Source: JBBTRN01 sp038065175 (GTDB taxonomy: Bacteria > Patescibacteriota > Doudnabacteria > UBA920). From it: 6,948 nucleotides of DNA. Location: assembly GCA_038065175.1 (NCBI GenBank), contig JBBTRN010000021.1:1-6948 (forward strand). Direction: 5' to 3'. How positions within the stretch are numbered: the stretch's first letter is position 1; the number at the start of each line of letters is the position of its first letter. Both the position numbers and the translations under genes were made by a program. Under the pieces are notes generated by a model. That model worked only from the letters and a program-made list of their open reading frames with translations, ran no database searches and was not told where the DNA came from. Of this stretch, positions 1-6,302 are shown in pieces.

Positions 1-716
1 CAGGCAATGTCTTTGTAATTTCTTATGTTTTTGACAGTGTGGATTACACGGCCAAAGCCTGAAGCCATTAGTTGTTTTATCGATTTGGCAATGTTAGATG
101 GCGGCTCCTTCACCCAAAAGAAAATTGGCAAAGAGAATACCAAAAAGAACAAAGCAGTAAGAGGGAAAGTCAGCCGATATTTATTTATTAATTCCCCTTC
201 AAAACCCTTGCTAAAAAATGGCATAAGAAGTAGCATTGAAGCAACCCCTCCAATGTAGCCTAAACCCCAGGCAAAGCCGGATATCCGCCCCCACAAATTT
301 TTTGGCGCAATGTGGCCTAAAAAAGAATCGTAAAGAGTTTGGGCTATTTCAAAGCATAGGTTCGCCGCGATAAATATTAGCGAAGTCATAAGAAGCCTAC
401 CTGGACCGCTAAAATACAAAAGCGCAGTGGCCAGAATGGCAACCAAAACCGCAAAAACGAATTTGCGCTTTTTTCTGCCGTCTTCGTCTGCCATGGCTCC
501 GATAATCGGGGCGGCTAAAGCGCCGAGCAGAATCGAAAAGCTGGTAATTAGCCCCCAATAAAAATCCCCTCTTTCTTTGCCCACCACCAGTTCGCGGTAA
601 AAAATGGGAAATACAAAACTCATAATTAAAACCGCGTAAGAGGAATTTGCAAAATCATACAGGCTCCACGAGAGCCCTTGTTTTACATTATTTTGTCCAA
701 ATATTCTTGAAAGCAT
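1..716 (-). CDS. Atg22/UMF1-family MFS transporter, N-terminal 238 residues (3' end outside window)
   Basis: Reading from the ATG at 716 towards position 1 gives 238 codons with no stop, so the gene continues beyond the window. The protein has several hydrophobic segments separated by short loops. Its early motif WSLYDFANSSYA (about residues 17-28) is the hallmark of the Atg22/UMF1 branch of the major facilitator superfamily. Two further MFS signatures follow: ADEDGRKKRK in the loop after the second or third helix, and SGFAWGLGYIGG about residues 145-156. Family members are usually a little over 400 residues, so roughly half is visible. The substrate is unknown; yeast Atg22 exports amino acids from the vacuole, but bacterial members are largely uncharacterised. 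It lies 33 bases downstream of the preceding gene and is probably co-transcribed. No Shine-Dalgarno is visible before the start. The first 8 residues (MLSRIFGQ) are shared with the gene upstream, which is odd. Confidence 0.9.
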   Translation of the reverse strand, partial: MLSRIFGQNNVKQGLSWSLYDFANSSYAVLIMSFVFPIFYRELVVGKERGDFYWGLITSFSILLGALAAPIIGAMADEDGRKKRKFVFAVLVAILATALLYFSGPGRLLMTSLIFIAANLCFEIAQTLYDSFLGHIAPKNLWGRISGFAWGLGYIGGVASMLLLMPFFSKGFEGELINKYRLTFPLTALFFLVFSLPIFFWVKEPPSNIAKSIKQLMASGFGRVIHTVKNIRNYKDIA

Positions 717-717
717 A
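693..717 (-). repeat. 25-base direct repeat, copy 1, at the start of the MFS gene
   Basis: This stretch holds the first eight codons of the transporter gene plus one preceding base. It is identical, base for base, to 1716-1740 at the start of the upstream gene. The two copies are 1023 bases apart, a multiple of three. Past the identical part the two genes still encode similar residues (NNVKQG against GNINQG), mostly through different codons, so similarity extends to about 14 codons. Confidence 0.85.
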
Positions 718-749
718 GAATGGTTTTTAATTTGTTCATGTTACGGGCT

Positions 750-1739
750 TTATTTATTTGCGAAAGCTGAAAGCGTGATTGCTCTACAGACTGGCTCATT
801 AAAAAAAGGAACAAATGCCATACCCCAATAAAGTGGCACATCCCATGATAGCTTTTTTAGGCTGTCTTGTCTATAAATCTCGCTAATCCTACCTTGATCT
901 TTTAAAAAATGCCTGTTTATTGCATAGGTGAAGGCAAGATCGAGAATTGATGGAACCTTTTGAGTTTTGATTAGTTTTTTTACCTCCGGAAAAGGACACT
1001 CACTTGAGTGAGCGAGGAATTTAGGATTGTTTTTATTCCACCGTTCTATTATGTCAAGTAACGGATGAATTATAATCTCGGAGTTTAATGGAAATTGCCT
1101 AAGGAGTTTCAAGTACAGGTAGGGTGTGTAAAGGGCGGGATAATAAAAAAAGTTGCGTAATTTTAATTTATTAATAGTGCTAATGATTACTTTTTTGGGT
1201 ATAGCTCTGCCTAGCTCACATTCAGTTAACCAATAATTTAACAGGACATCCATATGAAAAGGAAAATTTCCGTTTGGCCATTGCTCGGGCTTAAGTGCGT
1301 CGAGCCAGGTAGGAACGATTCCAATAGAAATCTTATTTCGTTTGATTATTGCATTATATTGATTTTTTATCTTTTTTACTTCTTTGCCCAGTAATCTAGT
1401 CAGTATTGCTGCTGTATCTAAATCATCTGGCAAGTAGGGCTCGTCAAAGTAGTTGAAGCCGTTTTTTGCGAAACTTTCATCTAAATAAGCAAGCAGTTGC
1501 CCAAAAAGCTTATTAATTCTATGGTCATCACGAAAATCTTTTAAAGATTCAGCAATTAAACAAATAGGAAATTTTGTGCCATGAAAAATTTGGTTTTGTT
1601 TTATTGAAAGGTGGGTGCAAACATTAATTAAGCCTTCGTGATTATTTGCAAACTTTCTAAAATAGTTTAATTGGTCACTAATGATTTTAGATATTGACCC
1701 CTGATTAATGTTGCCTTGTCCAAATATTCTTGAAAGCAT
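750..1739 (-). CDS. Hypothetical protein, possibly a divergent alpha/alpha-toroid (terpene-cyclase-like) fold
   Basis: This 329-residue protein has no signal peptide or clear membrane helix, so it is probably cytoplasmic. I do not recognise a named family. Several spaced motifs recall the prenyltransferase/squalene-cyclase alpha/alpha-barrel superfamily. YLPDDLDTAAIL (102-113) resembles the DxDDTA region of class II cyclases. Next come FHMDVLLNYWL (161-171), YYPALYTPYLYL (199-210), SILDLAFTYAI (264-274), and a C-terminal WDVPLYW...CRAITLSAFA (299-327) like the last helix pair of such barrels. The DxDD acid motif is not intact in either alignment register, so cyclase activity is doubtful. The ATG at 1739 is the only sensible start; it carries the MLSRIFGQ N-terminus shared with the downstream transporter, and no good Shine-Dalgarno precedes it. 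The gene ends 33 bases before that transporter. The fold call is an inference from motif spacing. Confidence 0.8.
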   Translation of the reverse strand: MLSRIFGQGNINQGSISKIISDQLNYFRKFANNHEGLINVCTHLSIKQNQIFHGTKFPICLIAESLKDFRDDHRINKLFGQLLAYLDESFAKNGFNYFDEPYLPDDLDTAAILTRLLGKEVKKIKNQYNAIIKRNKISIGIVPTWLDALKPEQWPNGNFPFHMDVLLNYWLTECELGRAIPKKVIISTINKLKLRNFFYYPALYTPYLYLKLLRQFPLNSEIIIHPLLDIIERWNKNNPKFLAHSSECPFPEVKKLIKTQKVPSILDLAFTYAINRHFLKDQGRISEIYRQDSLKKLSWDVPLYWGMAFVPFFNEPVCRAITLSAFANK

Positions 1740-1740
1740 A
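1716..1740 (-). repeat. 25-base direct repeat, copy 2, at the start of the 329-residue protein gene
   Basis: Identical to 693-717. It encodes MLSRIFGQ at the N-terminus of a protein otherwise unrelated to the transporter. Upstream of the ATG the two genes share only a single base, so the repeat is confined to coding sequence and does not include a promoter or ribosome site. Confidence 0.85.
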
Positions 1741-1852
1741 ATTTTTTTGTGAATCTCTTTGTTTCAGCGTACTAGTACAGTAGCGCGAAAGGATTCGAAA
1801 TAAAGTTTGATTTTGGCGTTAGTAATTGACTTAAGAATCATTGAATTTTTCT
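1741..1852. other. Intergenic gap, 112 bases, with a 10-base palindrome
   Basis: This gap separates the DUF3137-like gene from the 329-residue protein gene, both on the minus strand. It holds a perfect palindrome GTACTAGTAC at 1769-1778, about 30 bases before the downstream start. I see no convincing -35/-10 pair and no hairpin followed by a T-run, so whether the 329-residue gene has its own promoter is open. Confidence 0.5.
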
Positions 1853-2908
1853 CTACTTGTACATAGTAAGTAAAATGCTAACCAGGATGCCGAAGGCAAT
1901 ACCAAAAACAATAAAAAGAATTGGGTAAAATAAAGGCTGTTTTGTAATATCATTGGCGCTATTTAAAAAGTTCAAATTTGACTCGGAACTTTTGTTTAAA
2001 ACCTCTTTCATTGCGGTTATTGCCCCCTGCATGACGGGTAATTTAGCGCCAATTTTTTCCGAAATCACGCGCGCGAATTCTAGCATCAAATCCAAATCAG
2101 CTTTGTTAGCGATTATTCCGTTGGAATAAATGTAAAAGTTTTGGCCCAAAAAATCCAGGCTGAATTTTGGATATTTTTTATAGATCAAGTTCAAAAATTC
2201 GGAAGTAAAAATTTGCAAAGCTTCGACCTCGAATTTTTTTTCGGTATATAAATTAAAATGTTTTTCCAAATCCCCGCCCAAATCTATTTTACTAACTGCC
2301 GACAGGTTGTTTGCCGAAATATTGTCCCCAAAGCCGTGCCAATCAACCAAGAGTAGCATGGGAGGGGTTAAGGCTTTCAAATCTATCTTCAAAATTGTTT
2401 TTTCGTACCTATGCGAATTTTTTCCGCTTCCTACCGTGTAGCCGTAGTTAAAAAGGGTTAAAGGTAAATTCGCCACCTGTCCCTCCACAATATCGTTCAT
2501 CTTCCCGCTGTGTCCGACTTTGAATATCGCGCCTTCGGTGTTTTCTAGCCAGCCTTTTTCCTGGTAAGAAAATCCGTTAGCCGCCGCGAACTGTTGATAA
2601 AATTGGTGAAGGAGTCTATTTTTGAGTTTAGCAATAATGGCAAAAGCGATTCCTATGGGTAAGAGCATTAATAAAATAATATTTTTCCACATGCCTTCAG
2701 AAAAAGGGTTGCCCATGACCATATGCCGAAAAGCGAAAAAAGCTATTATTATTTCCCACAGCCCAATAAAGATTAGGCTAGCGCGCATTTCTTTTTTGTA
2801 GTTATTTTTAAGGTAGCTACTTACGCTCGTGTCCACGCTTAAAATCGGTTCGTTTATAACGACTTTGCTAAACGGTGGCTTGGGTACTTTGGGAGGAAGG
2901 TTATTCAT
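1853..2908 (-). CDS. DUF3137-like three-helix membrane protein
   Basis: The 351-residue protein has a short proline-rich N-terminus (residues 4-12), two closely spaced membrane helices at about 42-63 and 75-95, a large soluble domain at about 97-325, and one C-terminal helix at about 326-349. Two N-terminal helices followed by a soluble domain with segments such as FYQQFAAANGFSYQEKGW and VEGQVANLPLTLFNYGYTVGSG match the layout of DUF3137 proteins, whose function is unknown. The final helix anchors the soluble domain at both ends. The ATG at 2908 is preceded by no Shine-Dalgarno. A weak -10-like TATAGC lies six bases before it, in the gap shared with the divergent plus-strand small gene. I recognise the general type, not a specific role. 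Confidence 0.85.
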   Translation of the reverse strand: MNNLPPKVPKPPFSKVVINEPILSVDTSVSSYLKNNYKKEMRASLIFIGLWEIIIAFFAFRHMVMGNPFSEGMWKNIILLMLLPIGIAFAIIAKLKNRLLHQFYQQFAAANGFSYQEKGWLENTEGAIFKVGHSGKMNDIVEGQVANLPLTLFNYGYTVGSGKNSHRYEKTILKIDLKALTPPMLLLVDWHGFGDNISANNLSAVSKIDLGGDLEKHFNLYTEKKFEVEALQIFTSEFLNLIYKKYPKFSLDFLGQNFYIYSNGIIANKADLDLMLEFARVISEKIGAKLPVMQGAITAMKEVLNKSSESNLNFLNSANDITKQPLFYPILFIVFGIAFGILVSILLTMYK

Positions 2909-2974
2909 TTGTTAGCTATAAAATTATTCTACACTTAATTGAAAAAAAATTATATAATGCGAATGAAAGGAGGT
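2909..2974. promoter_or_regulatory. Divergent promoter region with perfect plus-strand -10 and Shine-Dalgarno
   Basis: On the plus strand TATAAT at 2953-2958 is a perfect -10 box. No good -35 lies at the normal distance: TTGAAA at 2939-2944 is only eight bases away. Transcription would start near 2965. A strong Shine-Dalgarno, AAAGGAGGT at 2966-2974, follows immediately and is the best one in the window. On the minus strand, for the gene starting at 2908, the candidate -10 boxes are TATAGC close to the ATG and TAGAAT about 17 bases from it; both are weaker. Confidence 0.5.
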
Positions 2975-2977
2975 ACC

Positions 2978-3090
2978 TTGAGCATCTACGAGATCCTCCG
3001 CCGGAGAAGTCCTCTACCGGCAAGTTTTGGGCCATCGTTGTAATTCTGGTAGGTATCGGCCTGCTGGCATACAACTTTTGGCTCAAGTAG
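2978..3090 (+). CDS. Small single-helix membrane protein, probably frameshifted or with an unresolved start
   Basis: The frame ending at the TAG at 3088-3090 encodes a convincing small membrane protein tail: PPPEKSSTGK, then a helix (FWAIVVILVGIGLLAYNFWL), then a terminal lysine. That frame has no ATG, GTG or TTG near the Shine-Dalgarno at 2966-2974; its nearest ATG, at 2875, lies inside the opposite gene and upstream of the promoter. The TTG at 2978, four bases after AGGAGG, is the obvious start, but its frame reads SIYEILRRR and stops at 3041-3043. A -1 shift around 2993-3003 would join the two as roughly MSIYEI-PPPEKSS plus the helix, about 38 residues. This could be a sequencing error, a real mutation or programmed frameshifting. 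I do not know the function. Confidence 0.45.
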
Positions 3091-3126
3091 GCCCCTAATG
3101 GGCTACCTTCCCGGCGCTTCGGCTCC
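3088..3126. terminator. Two small hairpins in the gap between convergent genes
   Basis: The gap between the plus-strand small gene and the end of the minus-strand DedA-like gene is GC-rich. One hairpin pairs the stop codon region TAG-CCC with GGGCTA across 3088-3105, with one bulged G. The second, 3113-3126, pairs GGCGC with GCTCC around a TTCG tetraloop with one mismatch. Neither is followed by a T-run on either strand, so these are at best weak or factor-assisted bidirectional terminators. Confidence 0.3.
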
Positions 3127-3133
3127 TGCCCCA

Positions 3134-3868
3134 TCAGCCTTGATCGCCCGCTGTTTTAACCGGCGCGCTTTCTAAAGGGGTATTTTTTTTGTGCTTAATA
3201 TATTCTATTACAACTAAAACCAAAATCCAAACGCTAACAATCGGAATAATATATTTCCAGTTAAACAGCAGTTTCAGCGCGTTTTTGCCCAAAGAAGCCA
3301 CCAATATCCCCCATATAATGTTCCAAATAATCAGCGCGATTGTGGATTCCAAAAAAAACCGTTTAAAATCTATTTTTAAAATTCCCGCTGCCGTGGCGGT
3401 TATGGACGCCAGGTTTACTTCCCAGTAGCTGGCCGCTATGGCTTTAAAGGAATGTTTTTCCAGCCTCGCTTTAGCGGTTTCAATTTGCTGCCCCATGCCA
3501 AATTTGGTTAGTAATTTGTACCAGCCGTATTTGCCCAGTAAATAATCTATTGTGTAGCCTATTGAAAAACCCGCACATACAATGGCCACAATTAGCACCA
3601 CTTTGGGTATATTTGCCCCGGCAGAAATTACTCCTAAAAAAATTACCACGCCCCCGGGAAAATAATTGCCTACGACCACCGCGCTTTCCAAAATGCTGCA
3701 AACAAACACCACCCATAAGCCATATTTGTTAAAAAAATCTGTAATCAGTGCAATTAGTTCGTCGCCTTTTGGCCAATTTAAAATTTCCCATAAAATATTA
3801 TAAGCCAGGCTGAAAACTACTATAATTAGCGGAATTGAAAGGGTTTTTAAAAGCAGTTTAATGTTCAC
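3134..3868 (-). CDS. DedA/VTT-domain (SNARE-associated) family membrane protein, divergent
   Basis: The 244-residue protein has an N-terminal helix (about 10-27), then a VTT-type core. DFFNKYGLWVVFVCSILES (44-62) carries the family's acidic residue after the first core helix. NYFPGGVVIFLGVISAG (68-84) is the FPGE-like re-entrant segment, with G in place of E. GYTIDYLLGKYGWY (104-117) matches the conserved GDxxxYxxGRxxG stretch. Helices follow at about 173-192 and 205-223, then a basic tail. DedA relatives act in lipid flipping and envelope homeostasis. The segment that normally carries conserved arginines (F-x-P-x-x-R) reads ASYWEVNLASITATAAG (146-162), with none. The start is GTG at 3868 without a Shine-Dalgarno. 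It follows the preceding gene by 26 bases and is the last gene of the three-gene set. Confidence 0.85.
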   Translation of the reverse strand: MNIKLLLKTLSIPLIIVVFSLAYNILWEILNWPKGDELIALITDFFNKYGLWVVFVCSILESAVVVGNYFPGGVVIFLGVISAGANIPKVVLIVAIVCAGFSIGYTIDYLLGKYGWYKLLTKFGMGQQIETAKARLEKHSFKAIAASYWEVNLASITATAAGILKIDFKRFFLESTIALIIWNIIWGILVASLGKNALKLLFNWKYIIPIVSVWILVLVVIEYIKHKKNTPLESAPVKTAGDQG

Positions 3869-3894
3869 AGGAATTATTTAGAACCTAAAGTTCT

Positions 3895-4170
3895 TTAAAG
3901 CAGAGTTGGGCCGTGTTTTTTATAATTTTTAATCCACCAGTTTTTTACAAAACGCAAGGAAAGGGTGGAAAGTATATAGCCTAAAGATGGCACAAAGGCT
4001 TTTAGCCAGGGGAAGGTATCATGGATTAGCTCAAGCCACACACCCGCGACAACGTAAGTCATGGCAAAAATAAAAATTCGCCTCGTCCAGCTAATTTCCC
4101 AAGCCTTGTCGGCTTCAACTTTTTGGTTCCTTGCCTTAATATTTTGAATTTCGGTTTCCGCGTCTATCAT
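3895..4170 (-). CDS. Small two-helix membrane protein of unknown function
   Basis: The 91-residue protein begins with a charged, probably helical stretch (residues 1-30) containing NQKVEADKAWEISWTRR. Two membrane segments follow at about 31-48 and 56-73, joined by a short loop with HDTFPWLKAF, then a basic tail (WWIKNYKKHG). From memory, the combination VEADKAWExSWTRR plus a second helix around PSLGYILSTLSL resembles a recurring hypothetical family in Patescibacteria; I know no function for it. Its ATG at 4170 lies only three bases after the stop of the upstream gene, so translation is probably coupled, and no separate Shine-Dalgarno is evident. Confidence 0.8.
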   Translation of the reverse strand: MIDAETEIQNIKARNQKVEADKAWEISWTRRIFIFAMTYVVAGVWLELIHDTFPWLKAFVPSLGYILSTLSLRFVKNWWIKNYKKHGPTLL

Positions 4171-4173
4171 AAA

Positions 4174-4560
4174 TCAACTATTTATAGGCCGGTTTGACTC
4201 CCGCGTTCTTTTTCTTTGGAGTTTAAACCCGCGTGCTTCCTTAACCAGGATGAATTCATGCCCCAGCTTATTTAGTATTATTTGTTTGGCTCCGGGTTCC
4301 TGGCTTTTTAGCGTTTTCATGGCTGATATAATTGTTTTTACGTCAATATTAAATTGATTTGCAATGTCAGTAAGCCTGGGGTCAGCAATCGGCGCTTCGG
4401 AAGAAGGCGCGGATTTAAAGATGCCCGAATCTTGCAGTTTTTTAAAACCCAGTGCCGCAGAGCTCGCTAAGGAGCCGGCTGAAATTAGGAGGTTGCGGCG
4501 GGTGGTGCCTTTATCTTCTTCCGATAATTCATAGTAATTTGGCCTTCTTTTTTCAGTCAT
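4174..4560 (-). CDS. Hypothetical protein with twin-arginine-like N-terminal segment
   Basis: The 128-residue protein has a charged N-terminus, then TTRRNLLISAGSLASSAALG (residues 19-38). This resembles a Tat signal: a paired arginine, then a weakly hydrophobic alanine/serine-rich stretch. The usual third-position F/L after RRx is present as L. There is no obvious AxA cleavage site, so it could remain as a membrane anchor. The rest is soluble; DPRLTDIANQFNIDVKTIIS (60-79) looks helix-turn-helix-like, and the C-terminus is basic (KLQRKRTRES). I recognise no family. It is the first gene of a tight set with the two membrane proteins downstream. Its ATG at 4560 is placed six bases after an extended -10 box, so its mRNA is probably leaderless. 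Confidence 0.75.
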   Translation of the reverse strand: MTEKRRPNYYELSEEDKGTTRRNLLISAGSLASSAALGFKKLQDSGIFKSAPSSEAPIADPRLTDIANQFNIDVKTIISAMKTLKSQEPGAKQIILNKLGHEFILVKEARGFKLQRKRTRESNRPINS

Positions 4561-4566
4561 AAATTA

Positions 4567-4575
4567 ATTATAGCA
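4567..4575 (-). promoter_or_regulatory. Extended -10 promoter giving a leaderless mRNA
   Basis: On the minus strand the sequence is TGC-TATAAT, a perfect extended -10 element. Exactly six bases separate it from the ATG at 4560, so the normal start point (+1) falls on the A of the ATG. The -35 is weak at standard spacing; a TTGCAT lies only 13 bases upstream. It would drive the genes 4560-4174, 4170-3895 and 3868-3134. Confidence 0.7.
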
Positions 4576-4686
4576 GATAAAAATAATGCAAGCGCGGACG
4601 CATCTCGTTGGGAAAAACTGATATATATGCAACATTACGAACCTCATCGGTAAATGGAAATAGTCCAACTTGCGAATTAGCATACT

Positions 4687-4707
4687 AAAAAAGTTTGCAT
4701 TGGGCAA
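4687..4707 (-). terminator. Weak candidate terminator after gpmI
   Basis: On the minus strand, 28 bases past the gpmI stop, TTGC-CCAAT-GCAA forms a four-base-pair stem, followed by AC and six Ts. The T-run is good but the stem is short, so this is a tentative call. The remainder of the 174-base gap (4561-4734) shows no gene or RNA that I can recognise, apart from the promoter at its left end. Confidence 0.3.
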
Positions 4708-4734
4708 GTGCTTGTAAATATCAAGTAGATAAAT

Positions 4735-6258
4735 TTAAGACAATAAACTTTGGCCTGACATACTTTTTGGTTTAGGTAAATCCATAAGTTGTAATATCGT
4801 AGGTGCAATGTCGGCCAGGGTGCCGTTTTTAGCCTTTAGTGAGTAGCGTTTAGCGTTTAGGTCGGAAATGAGAACAAAAGGCACTTGGTTTAGAGTATGG
4901 GCAGTGTGGAGTTCGCCGCTCGATGCATCTACATTCATTTCCGCGTTGCCGTGGTCTGCGGTGATTATGGCCACGCCATTCATTGCGACTACTTTTTCAA
5001 CAACCCGCTTTAATTCTCTGTCCACTGTTTCCACGGCCTCAATGATGGCAGGCTTGTTGGCCGTATGCCCGACCATATCGGCATTCGCAATATTTATTAC
5101 CAAGAAATCATCCCAGGCCGCTACTCGTTCAAGTGTTTTGTCTGCGATTTCCCGCGCGCGCATTTCGGGCGCCAGGTCGTGTGTTGCTGTATCGCGTCGG
5201 CTGTCAACGAGGAAATGATGTTCGTTTTGATGCGGCTCTTCCCGGCCGCCGTTAAAAAAATAAGTTATGTGCGGGTATTTCTCGGTTTCGGCAATGTGCG
5301 ACTGAGTGAGCCCAGCGTGCGTGATTACAGCCGCTAAACCGTCACCAATATTTTTATTCGGAAACGCCACCTCCGCCTCAAAAGTTTTGTCATATTCTGT
5401 CATTGTGACAAAAAACAAGTTATGGCTGTGCTTGCGATTGAGAATTTTTTGTGACAATTGCCTTGCTCGGTCCGGGCGATAATTAAAGAAGAACACCCCG
5501 TCGTTTTTTTCTACTTTATAGCCATGGCCGGTGTCATCCAGGAACACCAAAGGCTCTAAATGCTCATCTATAATTCCCGTTTGATAAAGTTCTTTTAACA
5601 CCTTCGAGGGTTCGACGTTTTTGCAGATTTTTCCTTTGCATTCAAAAATTACTTCTTCCGCTTTTTTCACCCTGTCCCAGTTTTTGTCGCGGTCCATGGC
5701 ATAGAACCTGCCGCTTACAGTGGCAATAAACCCGGCTTGCATTTCATCTAAAACCCTCTCTAATTCCTCTAAATAATCAGAGGCAGATTTAGGCGGCACG
5801 TCGCGGCCGTCGGTAAAAGCGTGGATGGCGAGTTTTTTTATTCCCGCAGTTTTGGCCGCCTTTAGGAACGCGTATAAATGGTTGCGGTGGCTATGGATAC
5901 CGCCGGGGCTTACTAAGCCTAATATGTGTAATGTTGAGTTGTTATTCTTAACATGATTAAAAAGAGCCTTAAAAGCGGGGTTATCCCTAAAGCCCCCTGC
6001 GGCCGCTTTATTTATCTTAATTAAATCCGTATCTATTACCCTGCCGGCGCCAATAGTCATATGCCCAATTTCACTGTTGCCAATTTGTTTGGCAGGCAGG
6101 CCAACGGCTTCGGCAGACGCGTCTAAAAGCGTATGCGGGTATTTTTCCATCAGCCTATCAAAAAATGGGGTTTTGGCTTGAGCAATCGCGTTGTGCTCCG
6201 CTGCCTCACGGTGCCCCCAGCCGTCTAAAATTATTAAACAAATCGGTTTTGGCCTCAT
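4735..6258 (-). CDS. gpmI: 2,3-bisphosphoglycerate-independent phosphoglycerate mutase
   Basis: This enzyme interconverts 3- and 2-phosphoglycerate in glycolysis, using two Mn ions and a phosphoserine intermediate, in the cytoplasm. With the ATG at 6258 it has 507 residues, a normal length. The expected motifs are all present: LIILDGWG with metal ligand D12, NSEIGH with catalytic S62, GGIHSH (H119-H124 region), DGRDVPP (D150, R152, D153), SGR...DRD (R184, R190), NYRPDR (R261, R264), EKYPH (K327), ADMVGHT (D394, H398), ITADHGNAE (D435, H436) and HTAHT (H454). D12, S62, R261 and R264 carry the same numbers as in the Geobacillus enzyme, which supports this start. A GTG at 6270 would add four residues; GGA lies seven bases before the ATG. 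It follows a winged-helix regulator by 36 bases, with a large palindrome immediately upstream, so it is probably regulated by that protein. Confidence 0.97.
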   Translation of the reverse strand: MRPKPICLIILDGWGHREAAEHNAIAQAKTPFFDRLMEKYPHTLLDASAEAVGLPAKQIGNSEIGHMTIGAGRVIDTDLIKINKAAAGGFRDNPAFKALFNHVKNNNSTLHILGLVSPGGIHSHRNHLYAFLKAAKTAGIKKLAIHAFTDGRDVPPKSASDYLEELERVLDEMQAGFIATVSGRFYAMDRDKNWDRVKKAEEVIFECKGKICKNVEPSKVLKELYQTGIIDEHLEPLVFLDDTGHGYKVEKNDGVFFFNYRPDRARQLSQKILNRKHSHNLFFVTMTEYDKTFEAEVAFPNKNIGDGLAAVITHAGLTQSHIAETEKYPHITYFFNGGREEPHQNEHHFLVDSRRDTATHDLAPEMRAREIADKTLERVAAWDDFLVINIANADMVGHTANKPAIIEAVETVDRELKRVVEKVVAMNGVAIITADHGNAEMNVDASSGELHTAHTLNQVPFVLISDLNAKRYSLKAKNGTLADIAPTILQLMDLPKPKSMSGQSLLS

Positions 6259-6272
6259 TTTATGATCCACTA

Positions 6273-6302
6273 CATTCTTACATTCTGCAGAATGTCAGAA
6301 TG
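6273..6302. promoter_or_regulatory. Nested palindromic operator upstream of gpmI
   Basis: The core ACATTCTGCAGAATGT at 6280-6295 is a perfect 16-base palindrome. Outer arms CATTCT (6273-6278) and AGAATG (6297-6302) extend it to 30 bases with a single unpaired position on each side. Four CATTCT half-sites are therefore present, two in each orientation, with an eight-base period within each arm; TACATTCT occurs as a tandem pair at 6271-6286. The site overlaps the stop codon of the regulator gene and ends 14 bases before the gpmI ATG. A weak extended -10 (TGT-AAGAAT on the minus strand) lies inside it. Confidence 0.8.

Noticed and set aside
25..258. Plus-strand open frame of 77 codons
   Set aside because: It lies antisense to the well-supported transporter gene, has no Shine-Dalgarno, and its residues show no recognisable domain.
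693..1740. The 25-base direct repeats as target-site duplications of a transposon
   Set aside because: There are no terminal inverted repeats or transposase, and the repeat is exactly in frame with both gene starts; a captured or shared gene start fits better.
2916..3134. Minus-strand open frame of 72 codons over the divergent promoter region
   Set aside because: It is the antisense shadow of the small plus-strand membrane protein and spans that gene's promoter; its composition (RRE, SRRCSR) looks like out-of-frame reading.
3480..3732. Open frames on both strands inside the DedA-like gene
   Set aside because: They overlap the strongly supported membrane protein and encode arginine- and proline-rich sequence typical of shifted frames.
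4561..4734. Possible tRNA or small RNA gene in the gap after gpmI
   Set aside because: No T-loop motif, no acceptor-stem pairing and no strong secondary structure could be found beyond a weak four-base-pair hairpin.
4868..5337. Plus-strand open frames of 116 and 90 codons
   Set aside because: Both are antisense to gpmI, whose catalytic motifs are complete across the same region.
6273..6302. Nested palindrome as an intrinsic terminator of the regulator gene
   Set aside because: It can form a hairpin, but no T-run follows on the minus strand, and an identical core occurs upstream of the regulator promoter, where a terminator would not explain it as well as an operator.
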